DNA from: Neorhizobium galegae
Lineage (GTDB): Bacteria > Pseudomonadota > Alphaproteobacteria > Rhizobiales > Rhizobiaceae
Assembly (NCBI RefSeq): GCF_017877055.1
Contig: NZ_JAGIPG010000001.1
Location: 2,104,923 to 2,168,922 of the forward strand
DNA: 64,000 bases
Direction: 5' to 3'
Shown here: piece by piece, positions 44,293 through 51,964 of the stretch
How the letters are laid out: each line of letters starts with the position of its first letter
How positions within the stretch are numbered: position 1 is the stretch's first letter
The notes under the pieces: model-generated
Told to the model about the DNA's origin: nothing
Databases searched by the model: none
Seen by the model: the letters and a program-made list of their open reading frames with translations, nothing else
Program-made: the position numbers and the translations under genes

Positions 44293-44600
44293 GCGGCCCT
44301 GATCCTCCTATCGGCCCGCCGCCCGCGTGGTCAGCATGTGACATGCAGGCGGCTAGTTTGCATTCTCCTCACCGCGCCAAAGACCCCATCAGGGATCCTG
44401 ATACGCGATGCAGACTCCTCCCGAGAGCCTAATCGTGTATACATTACACGTCACGTTGACGAAAGCCAGAATGAAAATTGTCGTCCGTCGGCGCGGTCGC
44501 GATCACGCTTGCGAACGCGCGGGGTGGGTGTTGCTTCATTTTGCGGGCGGGCCGATGCCGACTGGCCGACCTTGACCGGCGACCCCGCTCAACTCGGCCG
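44293..44600. promoter_or_regulatory. dppD-like promoter region with a 17-base palindrome
   Basis: No gene is visible in these 308 bases between dppD and the IMPase-like stop. CGTGTA-TACAT-TACACG at 44434-44450 is a perfect 6+6 palindrome with a 5-base centre. Its left part GTGTATACATTAC recurs, with changes, at 36790 and 36704. I take it as the operator of the transporter operon. Confidence 0.55.
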
Positions 44601-45425
44601 TCATCTCAGGCTTTCGCGGATCGCCTCCCAGCTCGCCGCATCGGGCGCCAGCAGCAACCGCCCTTGCGTCATCGCGGGGCGATAGGGCTCGCCGCTCAGG
44701 AGGCCGCTATAACCGCCGGCTTCGCGGTGGATCAGTTCGCCCGCCGCGTGGTCCCATGGCTTCATGTCGGCATTCAGTGAGAAGGTCATCGCTCCAGTCG
44801 CCACCATCCGGTATTCGAAAGCGGAGCATCGCCATGTGGTGGTGCGGCCGAAGCGCAGAAGCCGCGGCGCGAACGCCGCCTGCTCTTGCGGCGAAAACAT
44901 ATGCAGCGGCACGAAGCCGCTCATCTCGCCGACCGGAACCGCCGCGGCAACGCTGAGGCGGGTGCGTGCGCCGTCACGGGCGATATGCCAGGCCCCCTCG
45001 CCCGGCCGGGCCACGAGAAAATCGCCCGTCACCGGATAGTGGACCAGCCCCGCGACGGTTTCTCCGCCGGAAACGACCGCCACGATCATGCCGAACAGCG
45101 GCACGCCATGGGCGAAATTCCAGGTGCCGTCGACGGGATCGATGATCGCCGCGAGCTTGGCATCCGCCAGGCGGTCGAGCAGCGTCGGATCGGCTGAGAC
45201 TGCCTCCTCGCCAACGATCAGCGCCTCGGGAAAATGTGTGGAGAGTGCTGCGGAAAGCCGGCGTTCCGCACCCAGATCGGCATCGGTGACGATGTCGTCC
45301 GGGGCGGTCTTGGCGCGGATGCCATCCGCCGTTACGCCTAGGAAACGGGGCAGAACCTCCGCCTCCCCCGCCTGGCGCATATCCTCCATCAGGGACTGGA
45401 GCACGGCCTCTGAAATGATCGTCAT
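44601..45425 (-). CDS. Inositol-monophosphatase-family phosphatase
   Basis: A 274-residue Mg-dependent, probably cytoplasmic sugar or inositol phosphatase. Metal-site motifs: VGEEAVSAD (Glu-Glu), IDPVDGTWNFAHG (Asp-Pro-x-Asp-Gly) and KPWDHAAGELIHREAGG (Asp). The start overlaps the stop of the GDPD gene by 4 bases. As last gene of an ABC importer operon next to a phosphodiesterase, it most likely dephosphorylates the product of that enzyme, as AccG is thought to do in agrocinopine catabolism. Substrate class is inference. Confidence 0.88.
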   Translation of the reverse strand: MTIISEAVLQSLMEDMRQAGEAEVLPRFLGVTADGIRAKTAPDDIVTDADLGAERRLSAALSTHFPEALIVGEEAVSADPTLLDRLADAKLAAIIDPVDGTWNFAHGVPLFGMIVAVVSGGETVAGLVHYPVTGDFLVARPGEGAWHIARDGARTRLSVAAAVPVGEMSGFVPLHMFSPQEQAAFAPRLLRFGRTTTWRCSAFEYRMVATGAMTFSLNADMKPWDHAAGELIHREAGGYSGLLSGEPYRPAMTQGRLLLAPDAASWEAIRESLR

Positions 45426-46291
45426 GCCTGGCGGGCCTTTATGTAGGATTTTAGTACGGCGGGCTGGTCCGTCTGGATAACGCTGATGCCCGCCTCCATC
45501 AACCGACCCCAGATCAGATCGGGATTGGCAAGAGCCGCACTGTCCGTCCACTCGCCGCTGCCCGGCTGGTCGAGCGTGTTGACCCAGAGCGCCATGCGGG
45601 CCCTCGCGAAAGCCTCGCGATGATGAGCGATCGTTTCGAGACTGTCGAAGCGGATTTCGCACATGAAGGGCGACAGGTTGGCGAGAACCGCAAGCGAGTC
45701 GCCGATGTTTTCGGCGGTGAAGCGCGCCATGCCCATGAACGGCACGCCGTCGATATTCTGGTCGCGCACCCAGTGGACATCCGCTAGGCTGTGGACCTTG
45801 GTCTTGAGATCGACGCCGGCGTGGGCGCCCATCTCGCGGGCGCAGGCGGCGACTTCCGAGAAAAGCCCGCGGTCCTTGAGATCGAGATCGGCGAAGATGC
45901 GGCCGCGCATGATCTCCAGCGCCTGTTTCAGGGTCGGAATGGGCTGGTCGCTGAAAGCACGGCCTTCGCCGCCATCGTCCTCGCGCAGCATGATCGCCTG
46001 CAGCTCCGCCATGGTGAAAGTCTCGGCATCGCGGTCGATGCCGGCCATGCGTTCCAGCGTATCGTCATGCATCAGGAAAAGCTGGCCGTCGGCGCTCTTG
46101 CGCACGTCGAGTTCGACGATCTCGCAGCCGAGCGCAATGGCGTTTTCGATGGCCGCCAGGCTGTTTTCCGGCGCGCCATGCCAGGCGCCGCGATGGGCAA
46201 CGACGGCACAGCTGCGTGCCGGATCGGCGATGAAGTCTTTGTAGTTCATGAGGGTTTCTTTCATTAGGCGCCCTTGGCGCCGGGCTTTCAT
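45422..46291 (-). CDS. Glycerophosphodiester phosphodiesterase (GDPD)
   Basis: A 289-residue enzyme splitting glycerophosphodiesters, or related sugar phosphodiesters, into phosphate ester and alcohol. Catalytic residues are visible in VVAHRGAWHGAPENSLAAIENAI (His-Arg, Glu-Asn), IVELDVRKSADGQLFLMHDDTLERM (Glu-x-Asp and His-Asp). No signal peptide, so it acts on imported substrate. ATG at 46291 overlaps the ATPase stop as ATGA, which favours it; ATGs at 46264 and 46249 are alternatives. Confidence 0.9.
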   Translation of the reverse strand: MKARRQGRLMKETLMNYKDFIADPARSCAVVAHRGAWHGAPENSLAAIENAIALGCEIVELDVRKSADGQLFLMHDDTLERMAGIDRDAETFTMAELQAIMLREDDGGEGRAFSDQPIPTLKQALEIMRGRIFADLDLKDRGLFSEVAACAREMGAHAGVDLKTKVHSLADVHWVRDQNIDGVPFMGMARFTAENIGDSLAVLANLSPFMCEIRFDSLETIAHHREAFARARMALWVNTLDQPGSGEWTDSAALANPDLIWGRLMEAGISVIQTDQPAVLKSYIKARQA

Positions 46292-47394
46292 TGGGCGCCG
46301 AAGGCACCGGGTATGGCCCGGCCCGTCGCTACATCGAAGAGATGCAGTCGCGAGGTCGGGAAGTTCAGGAGAAGTTCGAGCCGGTCGGCGATATCCGCAC
46401 CGAAGGGCGTCGCGACGCGGACGATCGAGCCGCCGAGATCGGCGGCCAGCACCGAATGGGAACCGAGATCCTCGCGAAACCGGAGTGCCGCCTTGACCGC
46501 ATGGCCGTCCGCCTTGCCGTCCACGACGATGTCCTCGGGCCGGATGCCGAGCTGATAGGCGCCGGTCAGCGGGGCGTTCGCCACCACCTGGCCGTCGGCG
46601 AGCCTCAGCGCCGATCCGTCTCCGGTCACGGGCAAAATATTCATCGGTGGTGCACCGATGAACTTGGCAACGAAGACCGAGGCCGGATGGTGGTAGATCG
46701 CCTTCGGCGTATCGAACTGCTCGATGCGGCCCTTGTTGAGAATCATGATGCGGTCGGCGAGCGTCATCGCCTCCACCTGATCGTGGGTGACGAAGACCGT
46801 GGTGGCGCCGATGCGGCGATGCAGGTCGGCAAGCTCGACACGCATGTCATGGCGAAGCTGCGCATCGAGGTTCGACAGCGGTTCGTCGAACAGCAGTACG
46901 GCGGGTTCGCGGACGATGGCGCGGCCGATCGCGACGCGCTGGCGCTGGCCGCCGGAAAGCTGTCCCGGCTTGCGATGCAGATAGTCGGCGAGGCCGAGCA
47001 TCTTGGCGACCGCGGCGACCCGCTCGGCGCGCTCCGCCTTCGCCATGCCGGCGACTTTGAGGCTGTAGGCCATGTTCTCGAACACACTCATATGCGGATA
47101 AAGCGCATAATTCTGGAACACCATGGCACAGCCGCGATGTTTCGGTTCGAGGTCCTGAACCTCGCGGGCGCCGATCAGGATCTTGCCGCCGCTCACCCGT
47201 TCGAGCCCGGCGATCATCTGCAGAAGGGTGGATTTACCGCAACCGGACGGACCGAGCACGACGGTGAATTCGCCGGCCTTGAGCTCGACATCCATCGGCG
47301 GGATAACCACCGTCTGGGGATCATAGGCCTTGGTCAGGCCTTTGACCGTGATGCTCGCAGCGGCGGCGCGGATGGCTGTATCGATGGCGTTCAT
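46288..47394 (-). CDS. ABC transporter ATP-binding protein, UgpC/MsmK type
   Basis: A 368-residue CUT1-class ATPase. Walker A GPSGCGKST, Q-loop FQNYALYPHMSVFENMAY, signature QLSGGQRQRVAIGRAIVREP, Walker B VLLFDEPLSNLD, and a C-terminal TOBE regulatory domain (GAYQLGIRPEDIVV). It follows the permease genes by 2 bases and precedes the GDPD gene with a 4-base overlap. Sugars, glycerol-3-phosphate and glycerophosphodiesters are usual substrates of this class. Confidence 0.92.
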   Translation of the reverse strand: MNAIDTAIRAAAASITVKGLTKAYDPQTVVIPPMDVELKAGEFTVVLGPSGCGKSTLLQMIAGLERVSGGKILIGAREVQDLEPKHRGCAMVFQNYALYPHMSVFENMAYSLKVAGMAKAERAERVAAVAKMLGLADYLHRKPGQLSGGQRQRVAIGRAIVREPAVLLFDEPLSNLDAQLRHDMRVELADLHRRIGATTVFVTHDQVEAMTLADRIMILNKGRIEQFDTPKAIYHHPASVFVAKFIGAPPMNILPVTGDGSALRLADGQVVANAPLTGAYQLGIRPEDIVVDGKADGHAVKAALRFREDLGSHSVLAADLGGSIVRVATPFGADIADRLELLLNFPTSRLHLFDVATGRAIPGAFGAQ

Positions 47395-47396
47395 CG

Positions 47397-48314
47397 CTAT
47401 TTCTCCGAAAGCACGAGGCCCTGCACCAGATACCGCTGCAAGAGCGCGATCATCAGGAGGGGCACGAGGGAAACGATCACGGCACCTGCCATGATCATCG
47501 GAAAGTCGGGCACTTCGCCGTCCGAATCCGGCAGCAGGCGCGCCAGGCCGACGAGGGCGGTCTGCATGTCGGGCGTCGACGAGGCGACGAGCGGCCAGAG
47601 ATACTGCGTCCAGCCGCTCAGGAAGGTCAGCACGAACAGCGCCGCGAAACTGGTGCGCGACAAGGGAAGAAGGATGTCGAACATGAAGCGCACCGGGCCT
47701 GCCCCATCCATGCGGGCGGCCTTGAACAGGTCTTTCGGCAGAGTGAGAAAGAACTGGCGGAACAGAAACGTGCCCGTGCCATGGGCGACAAGCGGCGCGA
47801 TCAGGCCGAAATGCGTGTTGAGCACGCTCAATTCGAGCTGCACCGGCGCGCCGAAAGCCTCGGCGATCAATCCGTTGAGGCCGGTGACGTCGAGCAGCGC
47901 GTTGACCGGCGAGAACACGTTCGACGCCACCTGATAGGTGGTGATGACGCGGATATCGACCGGCAGCATGATGGTGGCCAGGATCAATGCGAATGCGATC
48001 CCCGCCCAGCGGATGCGGAAATAGACGATCGCATAGGCCGACAGGAAAGACAGGACGCAGGTGGCAATCGCCAGGCTGAATGCCACGGCGAGGCTGTTGA
48101 GCATCTGAATCGGGATGCGCGTCTCAGTGAAGATGCGCGCCACGTTGTTGAGGAACTGGTCGCCGGGATACCAGGCAAGCCCGTTGCGCAGCAGAAATTC
48201 GTAGGATTGCGTTGCCGTCGCCAGCGTCAGGTAGAGCGGCCCGAGAATGTAGAGCATTCCAATAAGCAGGATCAGGCTCGCGGCGATATTGAGGGAGCGT
48301 GCGTTCTCGATCAT
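47397..48314 (-). CDS. ABC transporter permease, UgpE type
   Basis: A 305-residue inner-membrane protein with six predicted helices; ASLILLIGMLYILGPLYLTLATATQ is the first. The ATPase-contact loop is LFKAARMDGAGPVRFMFDILLPLSR (EAA motif). It follows the UgpA-type gene by 3 bases. Confidence 0.92.
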   Translation of the reverse strand: MIENARSLNIAASLILLIGMLYILGPLYLTLATATQSYEFLLRNGLAWYPGDQFLNNVARIFTETRIPIQMLNSLAVAFSLAIATCVLSFLSAYAIVYFRIRWAGIAFALILATIMLPVDIRVITTYQVASNVFSPVNALLDVTGLNGLIAEAFGAPVQLELSVLNTHFGLIAPLVAHGTGTFLFRQFFLTLPKDLFKAARMDGAGPVRFMFDILLPLSRTSFAALFVLTFLSGWTQYLWPLVASSTPDMQTALVGLARLLPDSDGEVPDFPMIMAGAVIVSLVPLLMIALLQRYLVQGLVLSEK

Positions 48315-48317
48315 CTG

Positions 48318-49208
48318 TCAGCGCTCGTAGTTGATGCGCCGGCCGAGGAAGACGAACTGGGCGGCGGTGAGAAGGATGACGAAGATCATCAGGATCGCGG
48401 TCTGGGTGGAGGCGCCAGAGAGATCGTAGCCGCTGAAGCCGTCCTTGTAGATCTTGTAGACAAGCAGCGTGGTCGCTCCGCCGGGGCCGCCATGGGTGAT
48501 GGTGTCGATCAGCGCGAAGGCCGAAGTGACACTTTCGGTGAATTCCAGCACCAGCGTCAGGAAGAGCTGCGGCATGATCAGCGGCAATTGCACGTCAAAA
48601 ATCCGCCGCCAGGGCCCTGCCCCATCCATGGCCGCCGCCTGATGCATGGTGCGCGGGATCGATTGCAGCCCGGCCAGAAGGATGACGAAATTGAACGGGA
48701 TGCCGCCCCAGACATGCGCGGCGATCAGGGTGATGAAGGCATCCGTGCCGTCGATGCCCGGTGCCCAGATGCCCGGAAAAGCCTTGTTGAGCGGCGCCAG
48801 GATGCCGACGAACGGATTGAAGACGAAGGCGAACACCACGCCGATCGAAGCGCCCGCGACACCCTTCGGCCAGACCAGCACGTTGCGGGCGGGCAGCGAC
48901 AGGCGGACCTTGCGGTCGGCGGCGACCGCGAGGATCAGCGGGATCAGCACGGCGAGCGACGATGCGGTCACCATGAAGATGATGGTGCGCCAGCCAGCCT
49001 GCCAGAATTCCCGGTCGGACAGGACACGGGCGAAATTGTCGAGGCCCACGAACATCGAACCGCCGCCGAACGGCTGCTCGAGAAAGAAGGACCAGTAGAA
49101 GGCCTGAAAGATCGGCACGTAGAAGAAGAGGACGATCAGCAGCATGAACGGCGCGACCAAGAGGATCGGCAGCCAGCGATTGCTGAAGAGTGTGGATTCG
49201 GAGGTCAT
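48318..49208 (-). CDS. ABC transporter permease, UgpA type
   Basis: A 296-residue permease. First helix ILLVAPFMLLIVLFFYVPIFQAFYWSFF, then GLDNFARVLSDREFW, and the EAA loop MHQAAAMDGAGPWRRIFDVQLPLIMPQL. It is the first membrane gene after the binding-protein gene, separated by 69 bases with a stem-loop. Confidence 0.92.
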   Translation of the reverse strand: MTSESTLFSNRWLPILLVAPFMLLIVLFFYVPIFQAFYWSFFLEQPFGGGSMFVGLDNFARVLSDREFWQAGWRTIIFMVTASSLAVLIPLILAVAADRKVRLSLPARNVLVWPKGVAGASIGVVFAFVFNPFVGILAPLNKAFPGIWAPGIDGTDAFITLIAAHVWGGIPFNFVILLAGLQSIPRTMHQAAAMDGAGPWRRIFDVQLPLIMPQLFLTLVLEFTESVTSAFALIDTITHGGPGGATTLLVYKIYKDGFSGYDLSGASTQTAILMIFVILLTAAQFVFLGRRINYER

Positions 49209-49236
49209 GAGAACAGCCCGCAGTGAGGGACAAGCA

Positions 49237-49260
49237 CGGACGGGACTTGCGTCCCGTCCG
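49237..49260 (-). terminator. Intra-operon stem-loop behind the binding-protein gene
   Basis: CGGACGGGAC (49237-49246) and GTCCCGTCCG (49251-49260) pair perfectly around TTGC. There is no T-run. Such stems after binding-protein genes usually protect the 5' message or attenuate, so the binding protein is made in excess over the permeases. Confidence 0.65.
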
Positions 49261-49277
49261 CCCGGATCAGGCTTGGA

Positions 49278-50585
49278 TCAAGGCAGCTTGACGCCCTTGT
49301 AGGTCTGCTCGAAGCGGCGCAGCAGCTCGTCGCCACGCTTCTTGGCGTTGTCGAGCGAGACCTGCATGGTCTGCTGGCCGCCATAAGCCTTCTGGGTCTC
49401 TTCCATGAAGATTTCGCGGAACTGCACGTAGAAGCCGAGACGAATGCCGCGGCTGTCTGCGGTCGGCGGCTGGTTCATCGACTCGATGCCGATGGCGGCA
49501 GTCGCGTATTTCGCAGCCTTGGCGTCGCCGCTCTTGTTGATCGCGTCGAGCACATCGTTGGTGACGGGCACGTAGCCGGTCGCCGCGGTGAACGCCATCT
49601 GCTGTTCCGGCTTGCGCAGGAAGTCGAGGAAGGCCTTGGCGCCATCGACTTCAGCCTGGTCATGGCCCTTCATGACGTAGATCGAAGCGCCGCCGACCAG
49701 CGTGTTGTGGCGCTCGTAACCCTTGTACATCGGCGCCATGTTGACGGTGATCTGGTACTTGCCGTCAAAAGCCTTGGTGGAGGCGGCGTAGGAGCCGGAG
49801 GAGCCTTCCATCATCGCGCATTCGCCGGCGTTGAAGGCGGCGGTGTAGTTCCCGGCCTTGGTGTCGGCATTGAGCTTGACCAAGCCTTCTTTGCGCCAGT
49901 CCACCAGGTTCTGGAGGTGCTTGGCGACGAAGGTGGTGTTGAAGACATATTCGGCGTCGAGGCCGTCATAACCATTGTGCCTGGAAGCGATCGGCAGGCC
50001 GTGGCGGGCGGAGAACTGCTCCAGCACGCGCCAGGTATCGCCATCGGTGACGAACGGACATGCATGGCCGGCAGTCTTCAGCTTGCGGGCCGCATCGATC
50101 ACCTCTTCCCAGGTGGTCGGGGTCTGGGTGATGCCGGCTTTTTCGAGCTCGGTCTTGTTCGTATAAAACAGCAGGGTCGAGGCATTGTAGGGCTGCGCGA
50201 ACAGCTTGCCGCCGGACGTTTCGTAATAGGCACGGGCACCGGCGATATAGCTGTCCCACTTGACGTCGGGCAGGATTTCCTGGACCGGCACGACGGCGTT
50301 GGACAGCATCAGGTCGAGCGTGCCCGCGTCGAAGAACTGGATCAGCACCGGGTGGTTCTTGGCGCGATAGGCGGCGATCGCCTTCTGCATCGACACTTCG
50401 TAGCTGCCCTGGCCGACGCAGGTGACCTTGTGCTGGGTCTGTGCGGCATTGAAGGCGTCGCACTGGGCCTTGATCGCGGTTTCGACAGGACCGGTATTGC
50501 CGTACCAGAATTCGATATTGGCGGCCTGCGCGGAACACGCACCCGCCATCAGGGCGGCCGCGGCCGCCAGAATGGAAATCTTCAT
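49278..50585 (-). CDS. ABC transporter substrate-binding protein, UgpB type
   Basis: A 435-residue periplasmic protein with a signal peptide (MKISILAAAAALMAGACSAQAAN). Family 1 binding-protein features: IEFWYGNTGPVETAIKAQCDAFN, LIQFFDAGTLDLM, LFAQPYNASTLLFYTNKTELEKAG, FPVG-like TLVGGASIYVM, and QQMAFTAATGYVPVT. The segment around FDAGTLDLMLSNAVVPVQEI resembles UgpB, pointing to glycerol-3-phosphate or a glycerophosphodiester. GAGG precedes ATG 50585. It is divergent from the ROK regulator. Confidence 0.9.
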   Translation of the reverse strand: MKISILAAAAALMAGACSAQAANIEFWYGNTGPVETAIKAQCDAFNAAQTQHKVTCVGQGSYEVSMQKAIAAYRAKNHPVLIQFFDAGTLDLMLSNAVVPVQEILPDVKWDSYIAGARAYYETSGGKLFAQPYNASTLLFYTNKTELEKAGITQTPTTWEEVIDAARKLKTAGHACPFVTDGDTWRVLEQFSARHGLPIASRHNGYDGLDAEYVFNTTFVAKHLQNLVDWRKEGLVKLNADTKAGNYTAAFNAGECAMMEGSSGSYAASTKAFDGKYQITVNMAPMYKGYERHNTLVGGASIYVMKGHDQAEVDGAKAFLDFLRKPEQQMAFTAATGYVPVTNDVLDAINKSGDAKAAKYATAAIGIESMNQPPTADSRGIRLGFYVQFREIFMEETQKAYGGQQTMQVSLDNAKKRGDELLRRFEQTYKGVKLP

Positions 50586-50639
50586 AATTGCCCTCGCCTG
50601 TTGGGATCGGCCGAGTGAGCTCGGCATCGGAACGACAGG

Positions 50640-50660
50640 ATTACTACACTTTACGTGTAA
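50640..50660. promoter_or_regulatory. Probable ROK operator 1 (ugpB side)
   Basis: ATTACTACACTTTACGTGTAA lies 55 bases upstream of the UgpB-type start. It contains the palindrome TACAC-N5-GTGTA and matches site 2 at 50751 at about 15 of 21 positions (ATTA-TACAC ... GTAA). Confidence 0.55.
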
Positions 50661-50750
50661 CAATTAAATGACGGTCGGAAGCCCTTGTCGCGAAAGGGAT
50701 TTCCAGCTAAGCAGGGGAAAACGTGAGGTCGGCGGCGGTATGCAACCGTG

Positions 50751-50771
50751 ATTATTACACCTCTCTAGTAA
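50751..50771. promoter_or_regulatory. Probable ROK operator 2 (regulator side)
   Basis: ATTATTACACCTCTCTAGTAA lies 25 bases before the regulator start. It has the inverted arms ATTAC / GTAAT and matches operator 1. Position next to the start suggests autorepression. Confidence 0.55.
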
Positions 50772-50795
50772 TTGTGAGCGACGGAGGTGTATCCG

Positions 50796-51950
50796 GTGGC
50801 GTATTTTCCCGAGGCTCTGATCTCGCCGCAATTCCTGCGCACAGGCGAAAGCGGCGTCGTCTCGCCGAACGAGCGCAACCTGCTCAAACTCATCTGGCGT
50901 TATCCCGGCCTTTCCCGGTCCGAAGTGACGGCCCATACCGACCTCACCCAGCAATCCGTCTACCGGATCATCGACCAGCTCACGGAGCGCGGCATCGTCT
51001 CGTTCGGCTCTCCGAAACCGGGCGTCGGCCGCGGGCAACCGAGCCCGACGCTCAGGCTCGACGGTCGATACGCCTATTCCTGCGGGATCTCGGTCAATAC
51101 CGATGTCATCGGTATCTGCCTGATGGACCTTGCAGGGAATGTTCTGGCTGAAAGCAGCGTGACGCTGCGCGGGCATACGATGGCGCAATCCCTCGATCTG
51201 GTCAGAGAACGGCTCGTGGAAGCGCAGAAACTCAACGACCTATCCCCGGAGGCCCTTTTCGGCATCGGCTTTGCGATCGCCGGCTTTCATGTCGGCGGAA
51301 CCCGCTATAACGCACCCCTTCCGCTCCATGAATGGTCGCTGATCGAACTCGGTCCGCTGTTGGCGGAATTTTTCGGCAGGCCGGTCTGGGTTCACAATGG
51401 CGCCAATACCGGCGCAATCGCCGAAGCCATGTTCGGCGTCGGGCGTCATATCAAGCATTTCGCCTATTTGAGCTTCAACTACGGTTTCGGCGGCGGACTG
51501 ATCAGCAACGGGGAACTGCTGCTTGGCGGCAATGGCAATGCCGGGGAGTTTTCGGGCATCTATGACGAGGAGGAAAACCAGCGGCGGCCGGCGCTACAGT
51601 TGCTCATAGAGCGGCTCGCTCGCAACGGCGTCGATGTCCCGTCGATCACCTACATGCGCAGACATTTCGATCCGCAATGGCCAGGTGTCGCCGAGTGGGT
51701 GAATGAGGTCACGCCGGCTTATAACCGCTTGGTCAACGCCATCTGGGCAATCTTCGACCCGCAGGCGATCGTTTTCGGCGGCCAGGTGCCGCCACATCTG
51801 GCGCAGATGATGATCGATCGAACCCGCATTTATGACCGACCGCGCTATGGCGTGCCCCGCCCCAGCCCCAAGCTGATCATCTCGGAAATCGCCAGCGACG
51901 CATCGGCGATGGGCGCCGCGATCACGCCGTTCCACTCGACCTTTTACTGA
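50796..51950 (+). CDS. ROK-family transcriptional regulator
   Basis: A 384-residue protein: a winged HTH at about residues 20-75 (NLLKLIWRYPGLSRSEVTAHTDLTQQSVYRIIDQL) and a ROK sugar-kinase-like domain. The catalytic Asp of ROK kinases is lost (HNGANTGAIAEAMFG has Gly where Asp is expected), and the Cys-rich zinc motif is also missing, so it is a regulator, not a kinase. GTG at 50796 is chosen because GGAGG lies 8 bases before it; a GTG at 50787 overlaps that site. It is divergent from the CUT1 transporter operon and most likely represses it until a sugar or sugar phosphate binds. Confidence 0.9.
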   Translation: MAYFPEALISPQFLRTGESGVVSPNERNLLKLIWRYPGLSRSEVTAHTDLTQQSVYRIIDQLTERGIVSFGSPKPGVGRGQPSPTLRLDGRYAYSCGISVNTDVIGICLMDLAGNVLAESSVTLRGHTMAQSLDLVRERLVEAQKLNDLSPEALFGIGFAIAGFHVGGTRYNAPLPLHEWSLIELGPLLAEFFGRPVWVHNGANTGAIAEAMFGVGRHIKHFAYLSFNYGFGGGLISNGELLLGGNGNAGEFSGIYDEEENQRRPALQLLIERLARNGVDVPSITYMRRHFDPQWPGVAEWVNEVTPAYNRLVNAIWAIFDPQAIVFGGQVPPHLAQMMIDRTRIYDRPRYGVPRPSPKLIISEIASDASAMGAAITPFHSTFY

Positions 51951-51964
51951 CGCGGGCGGCCCGT

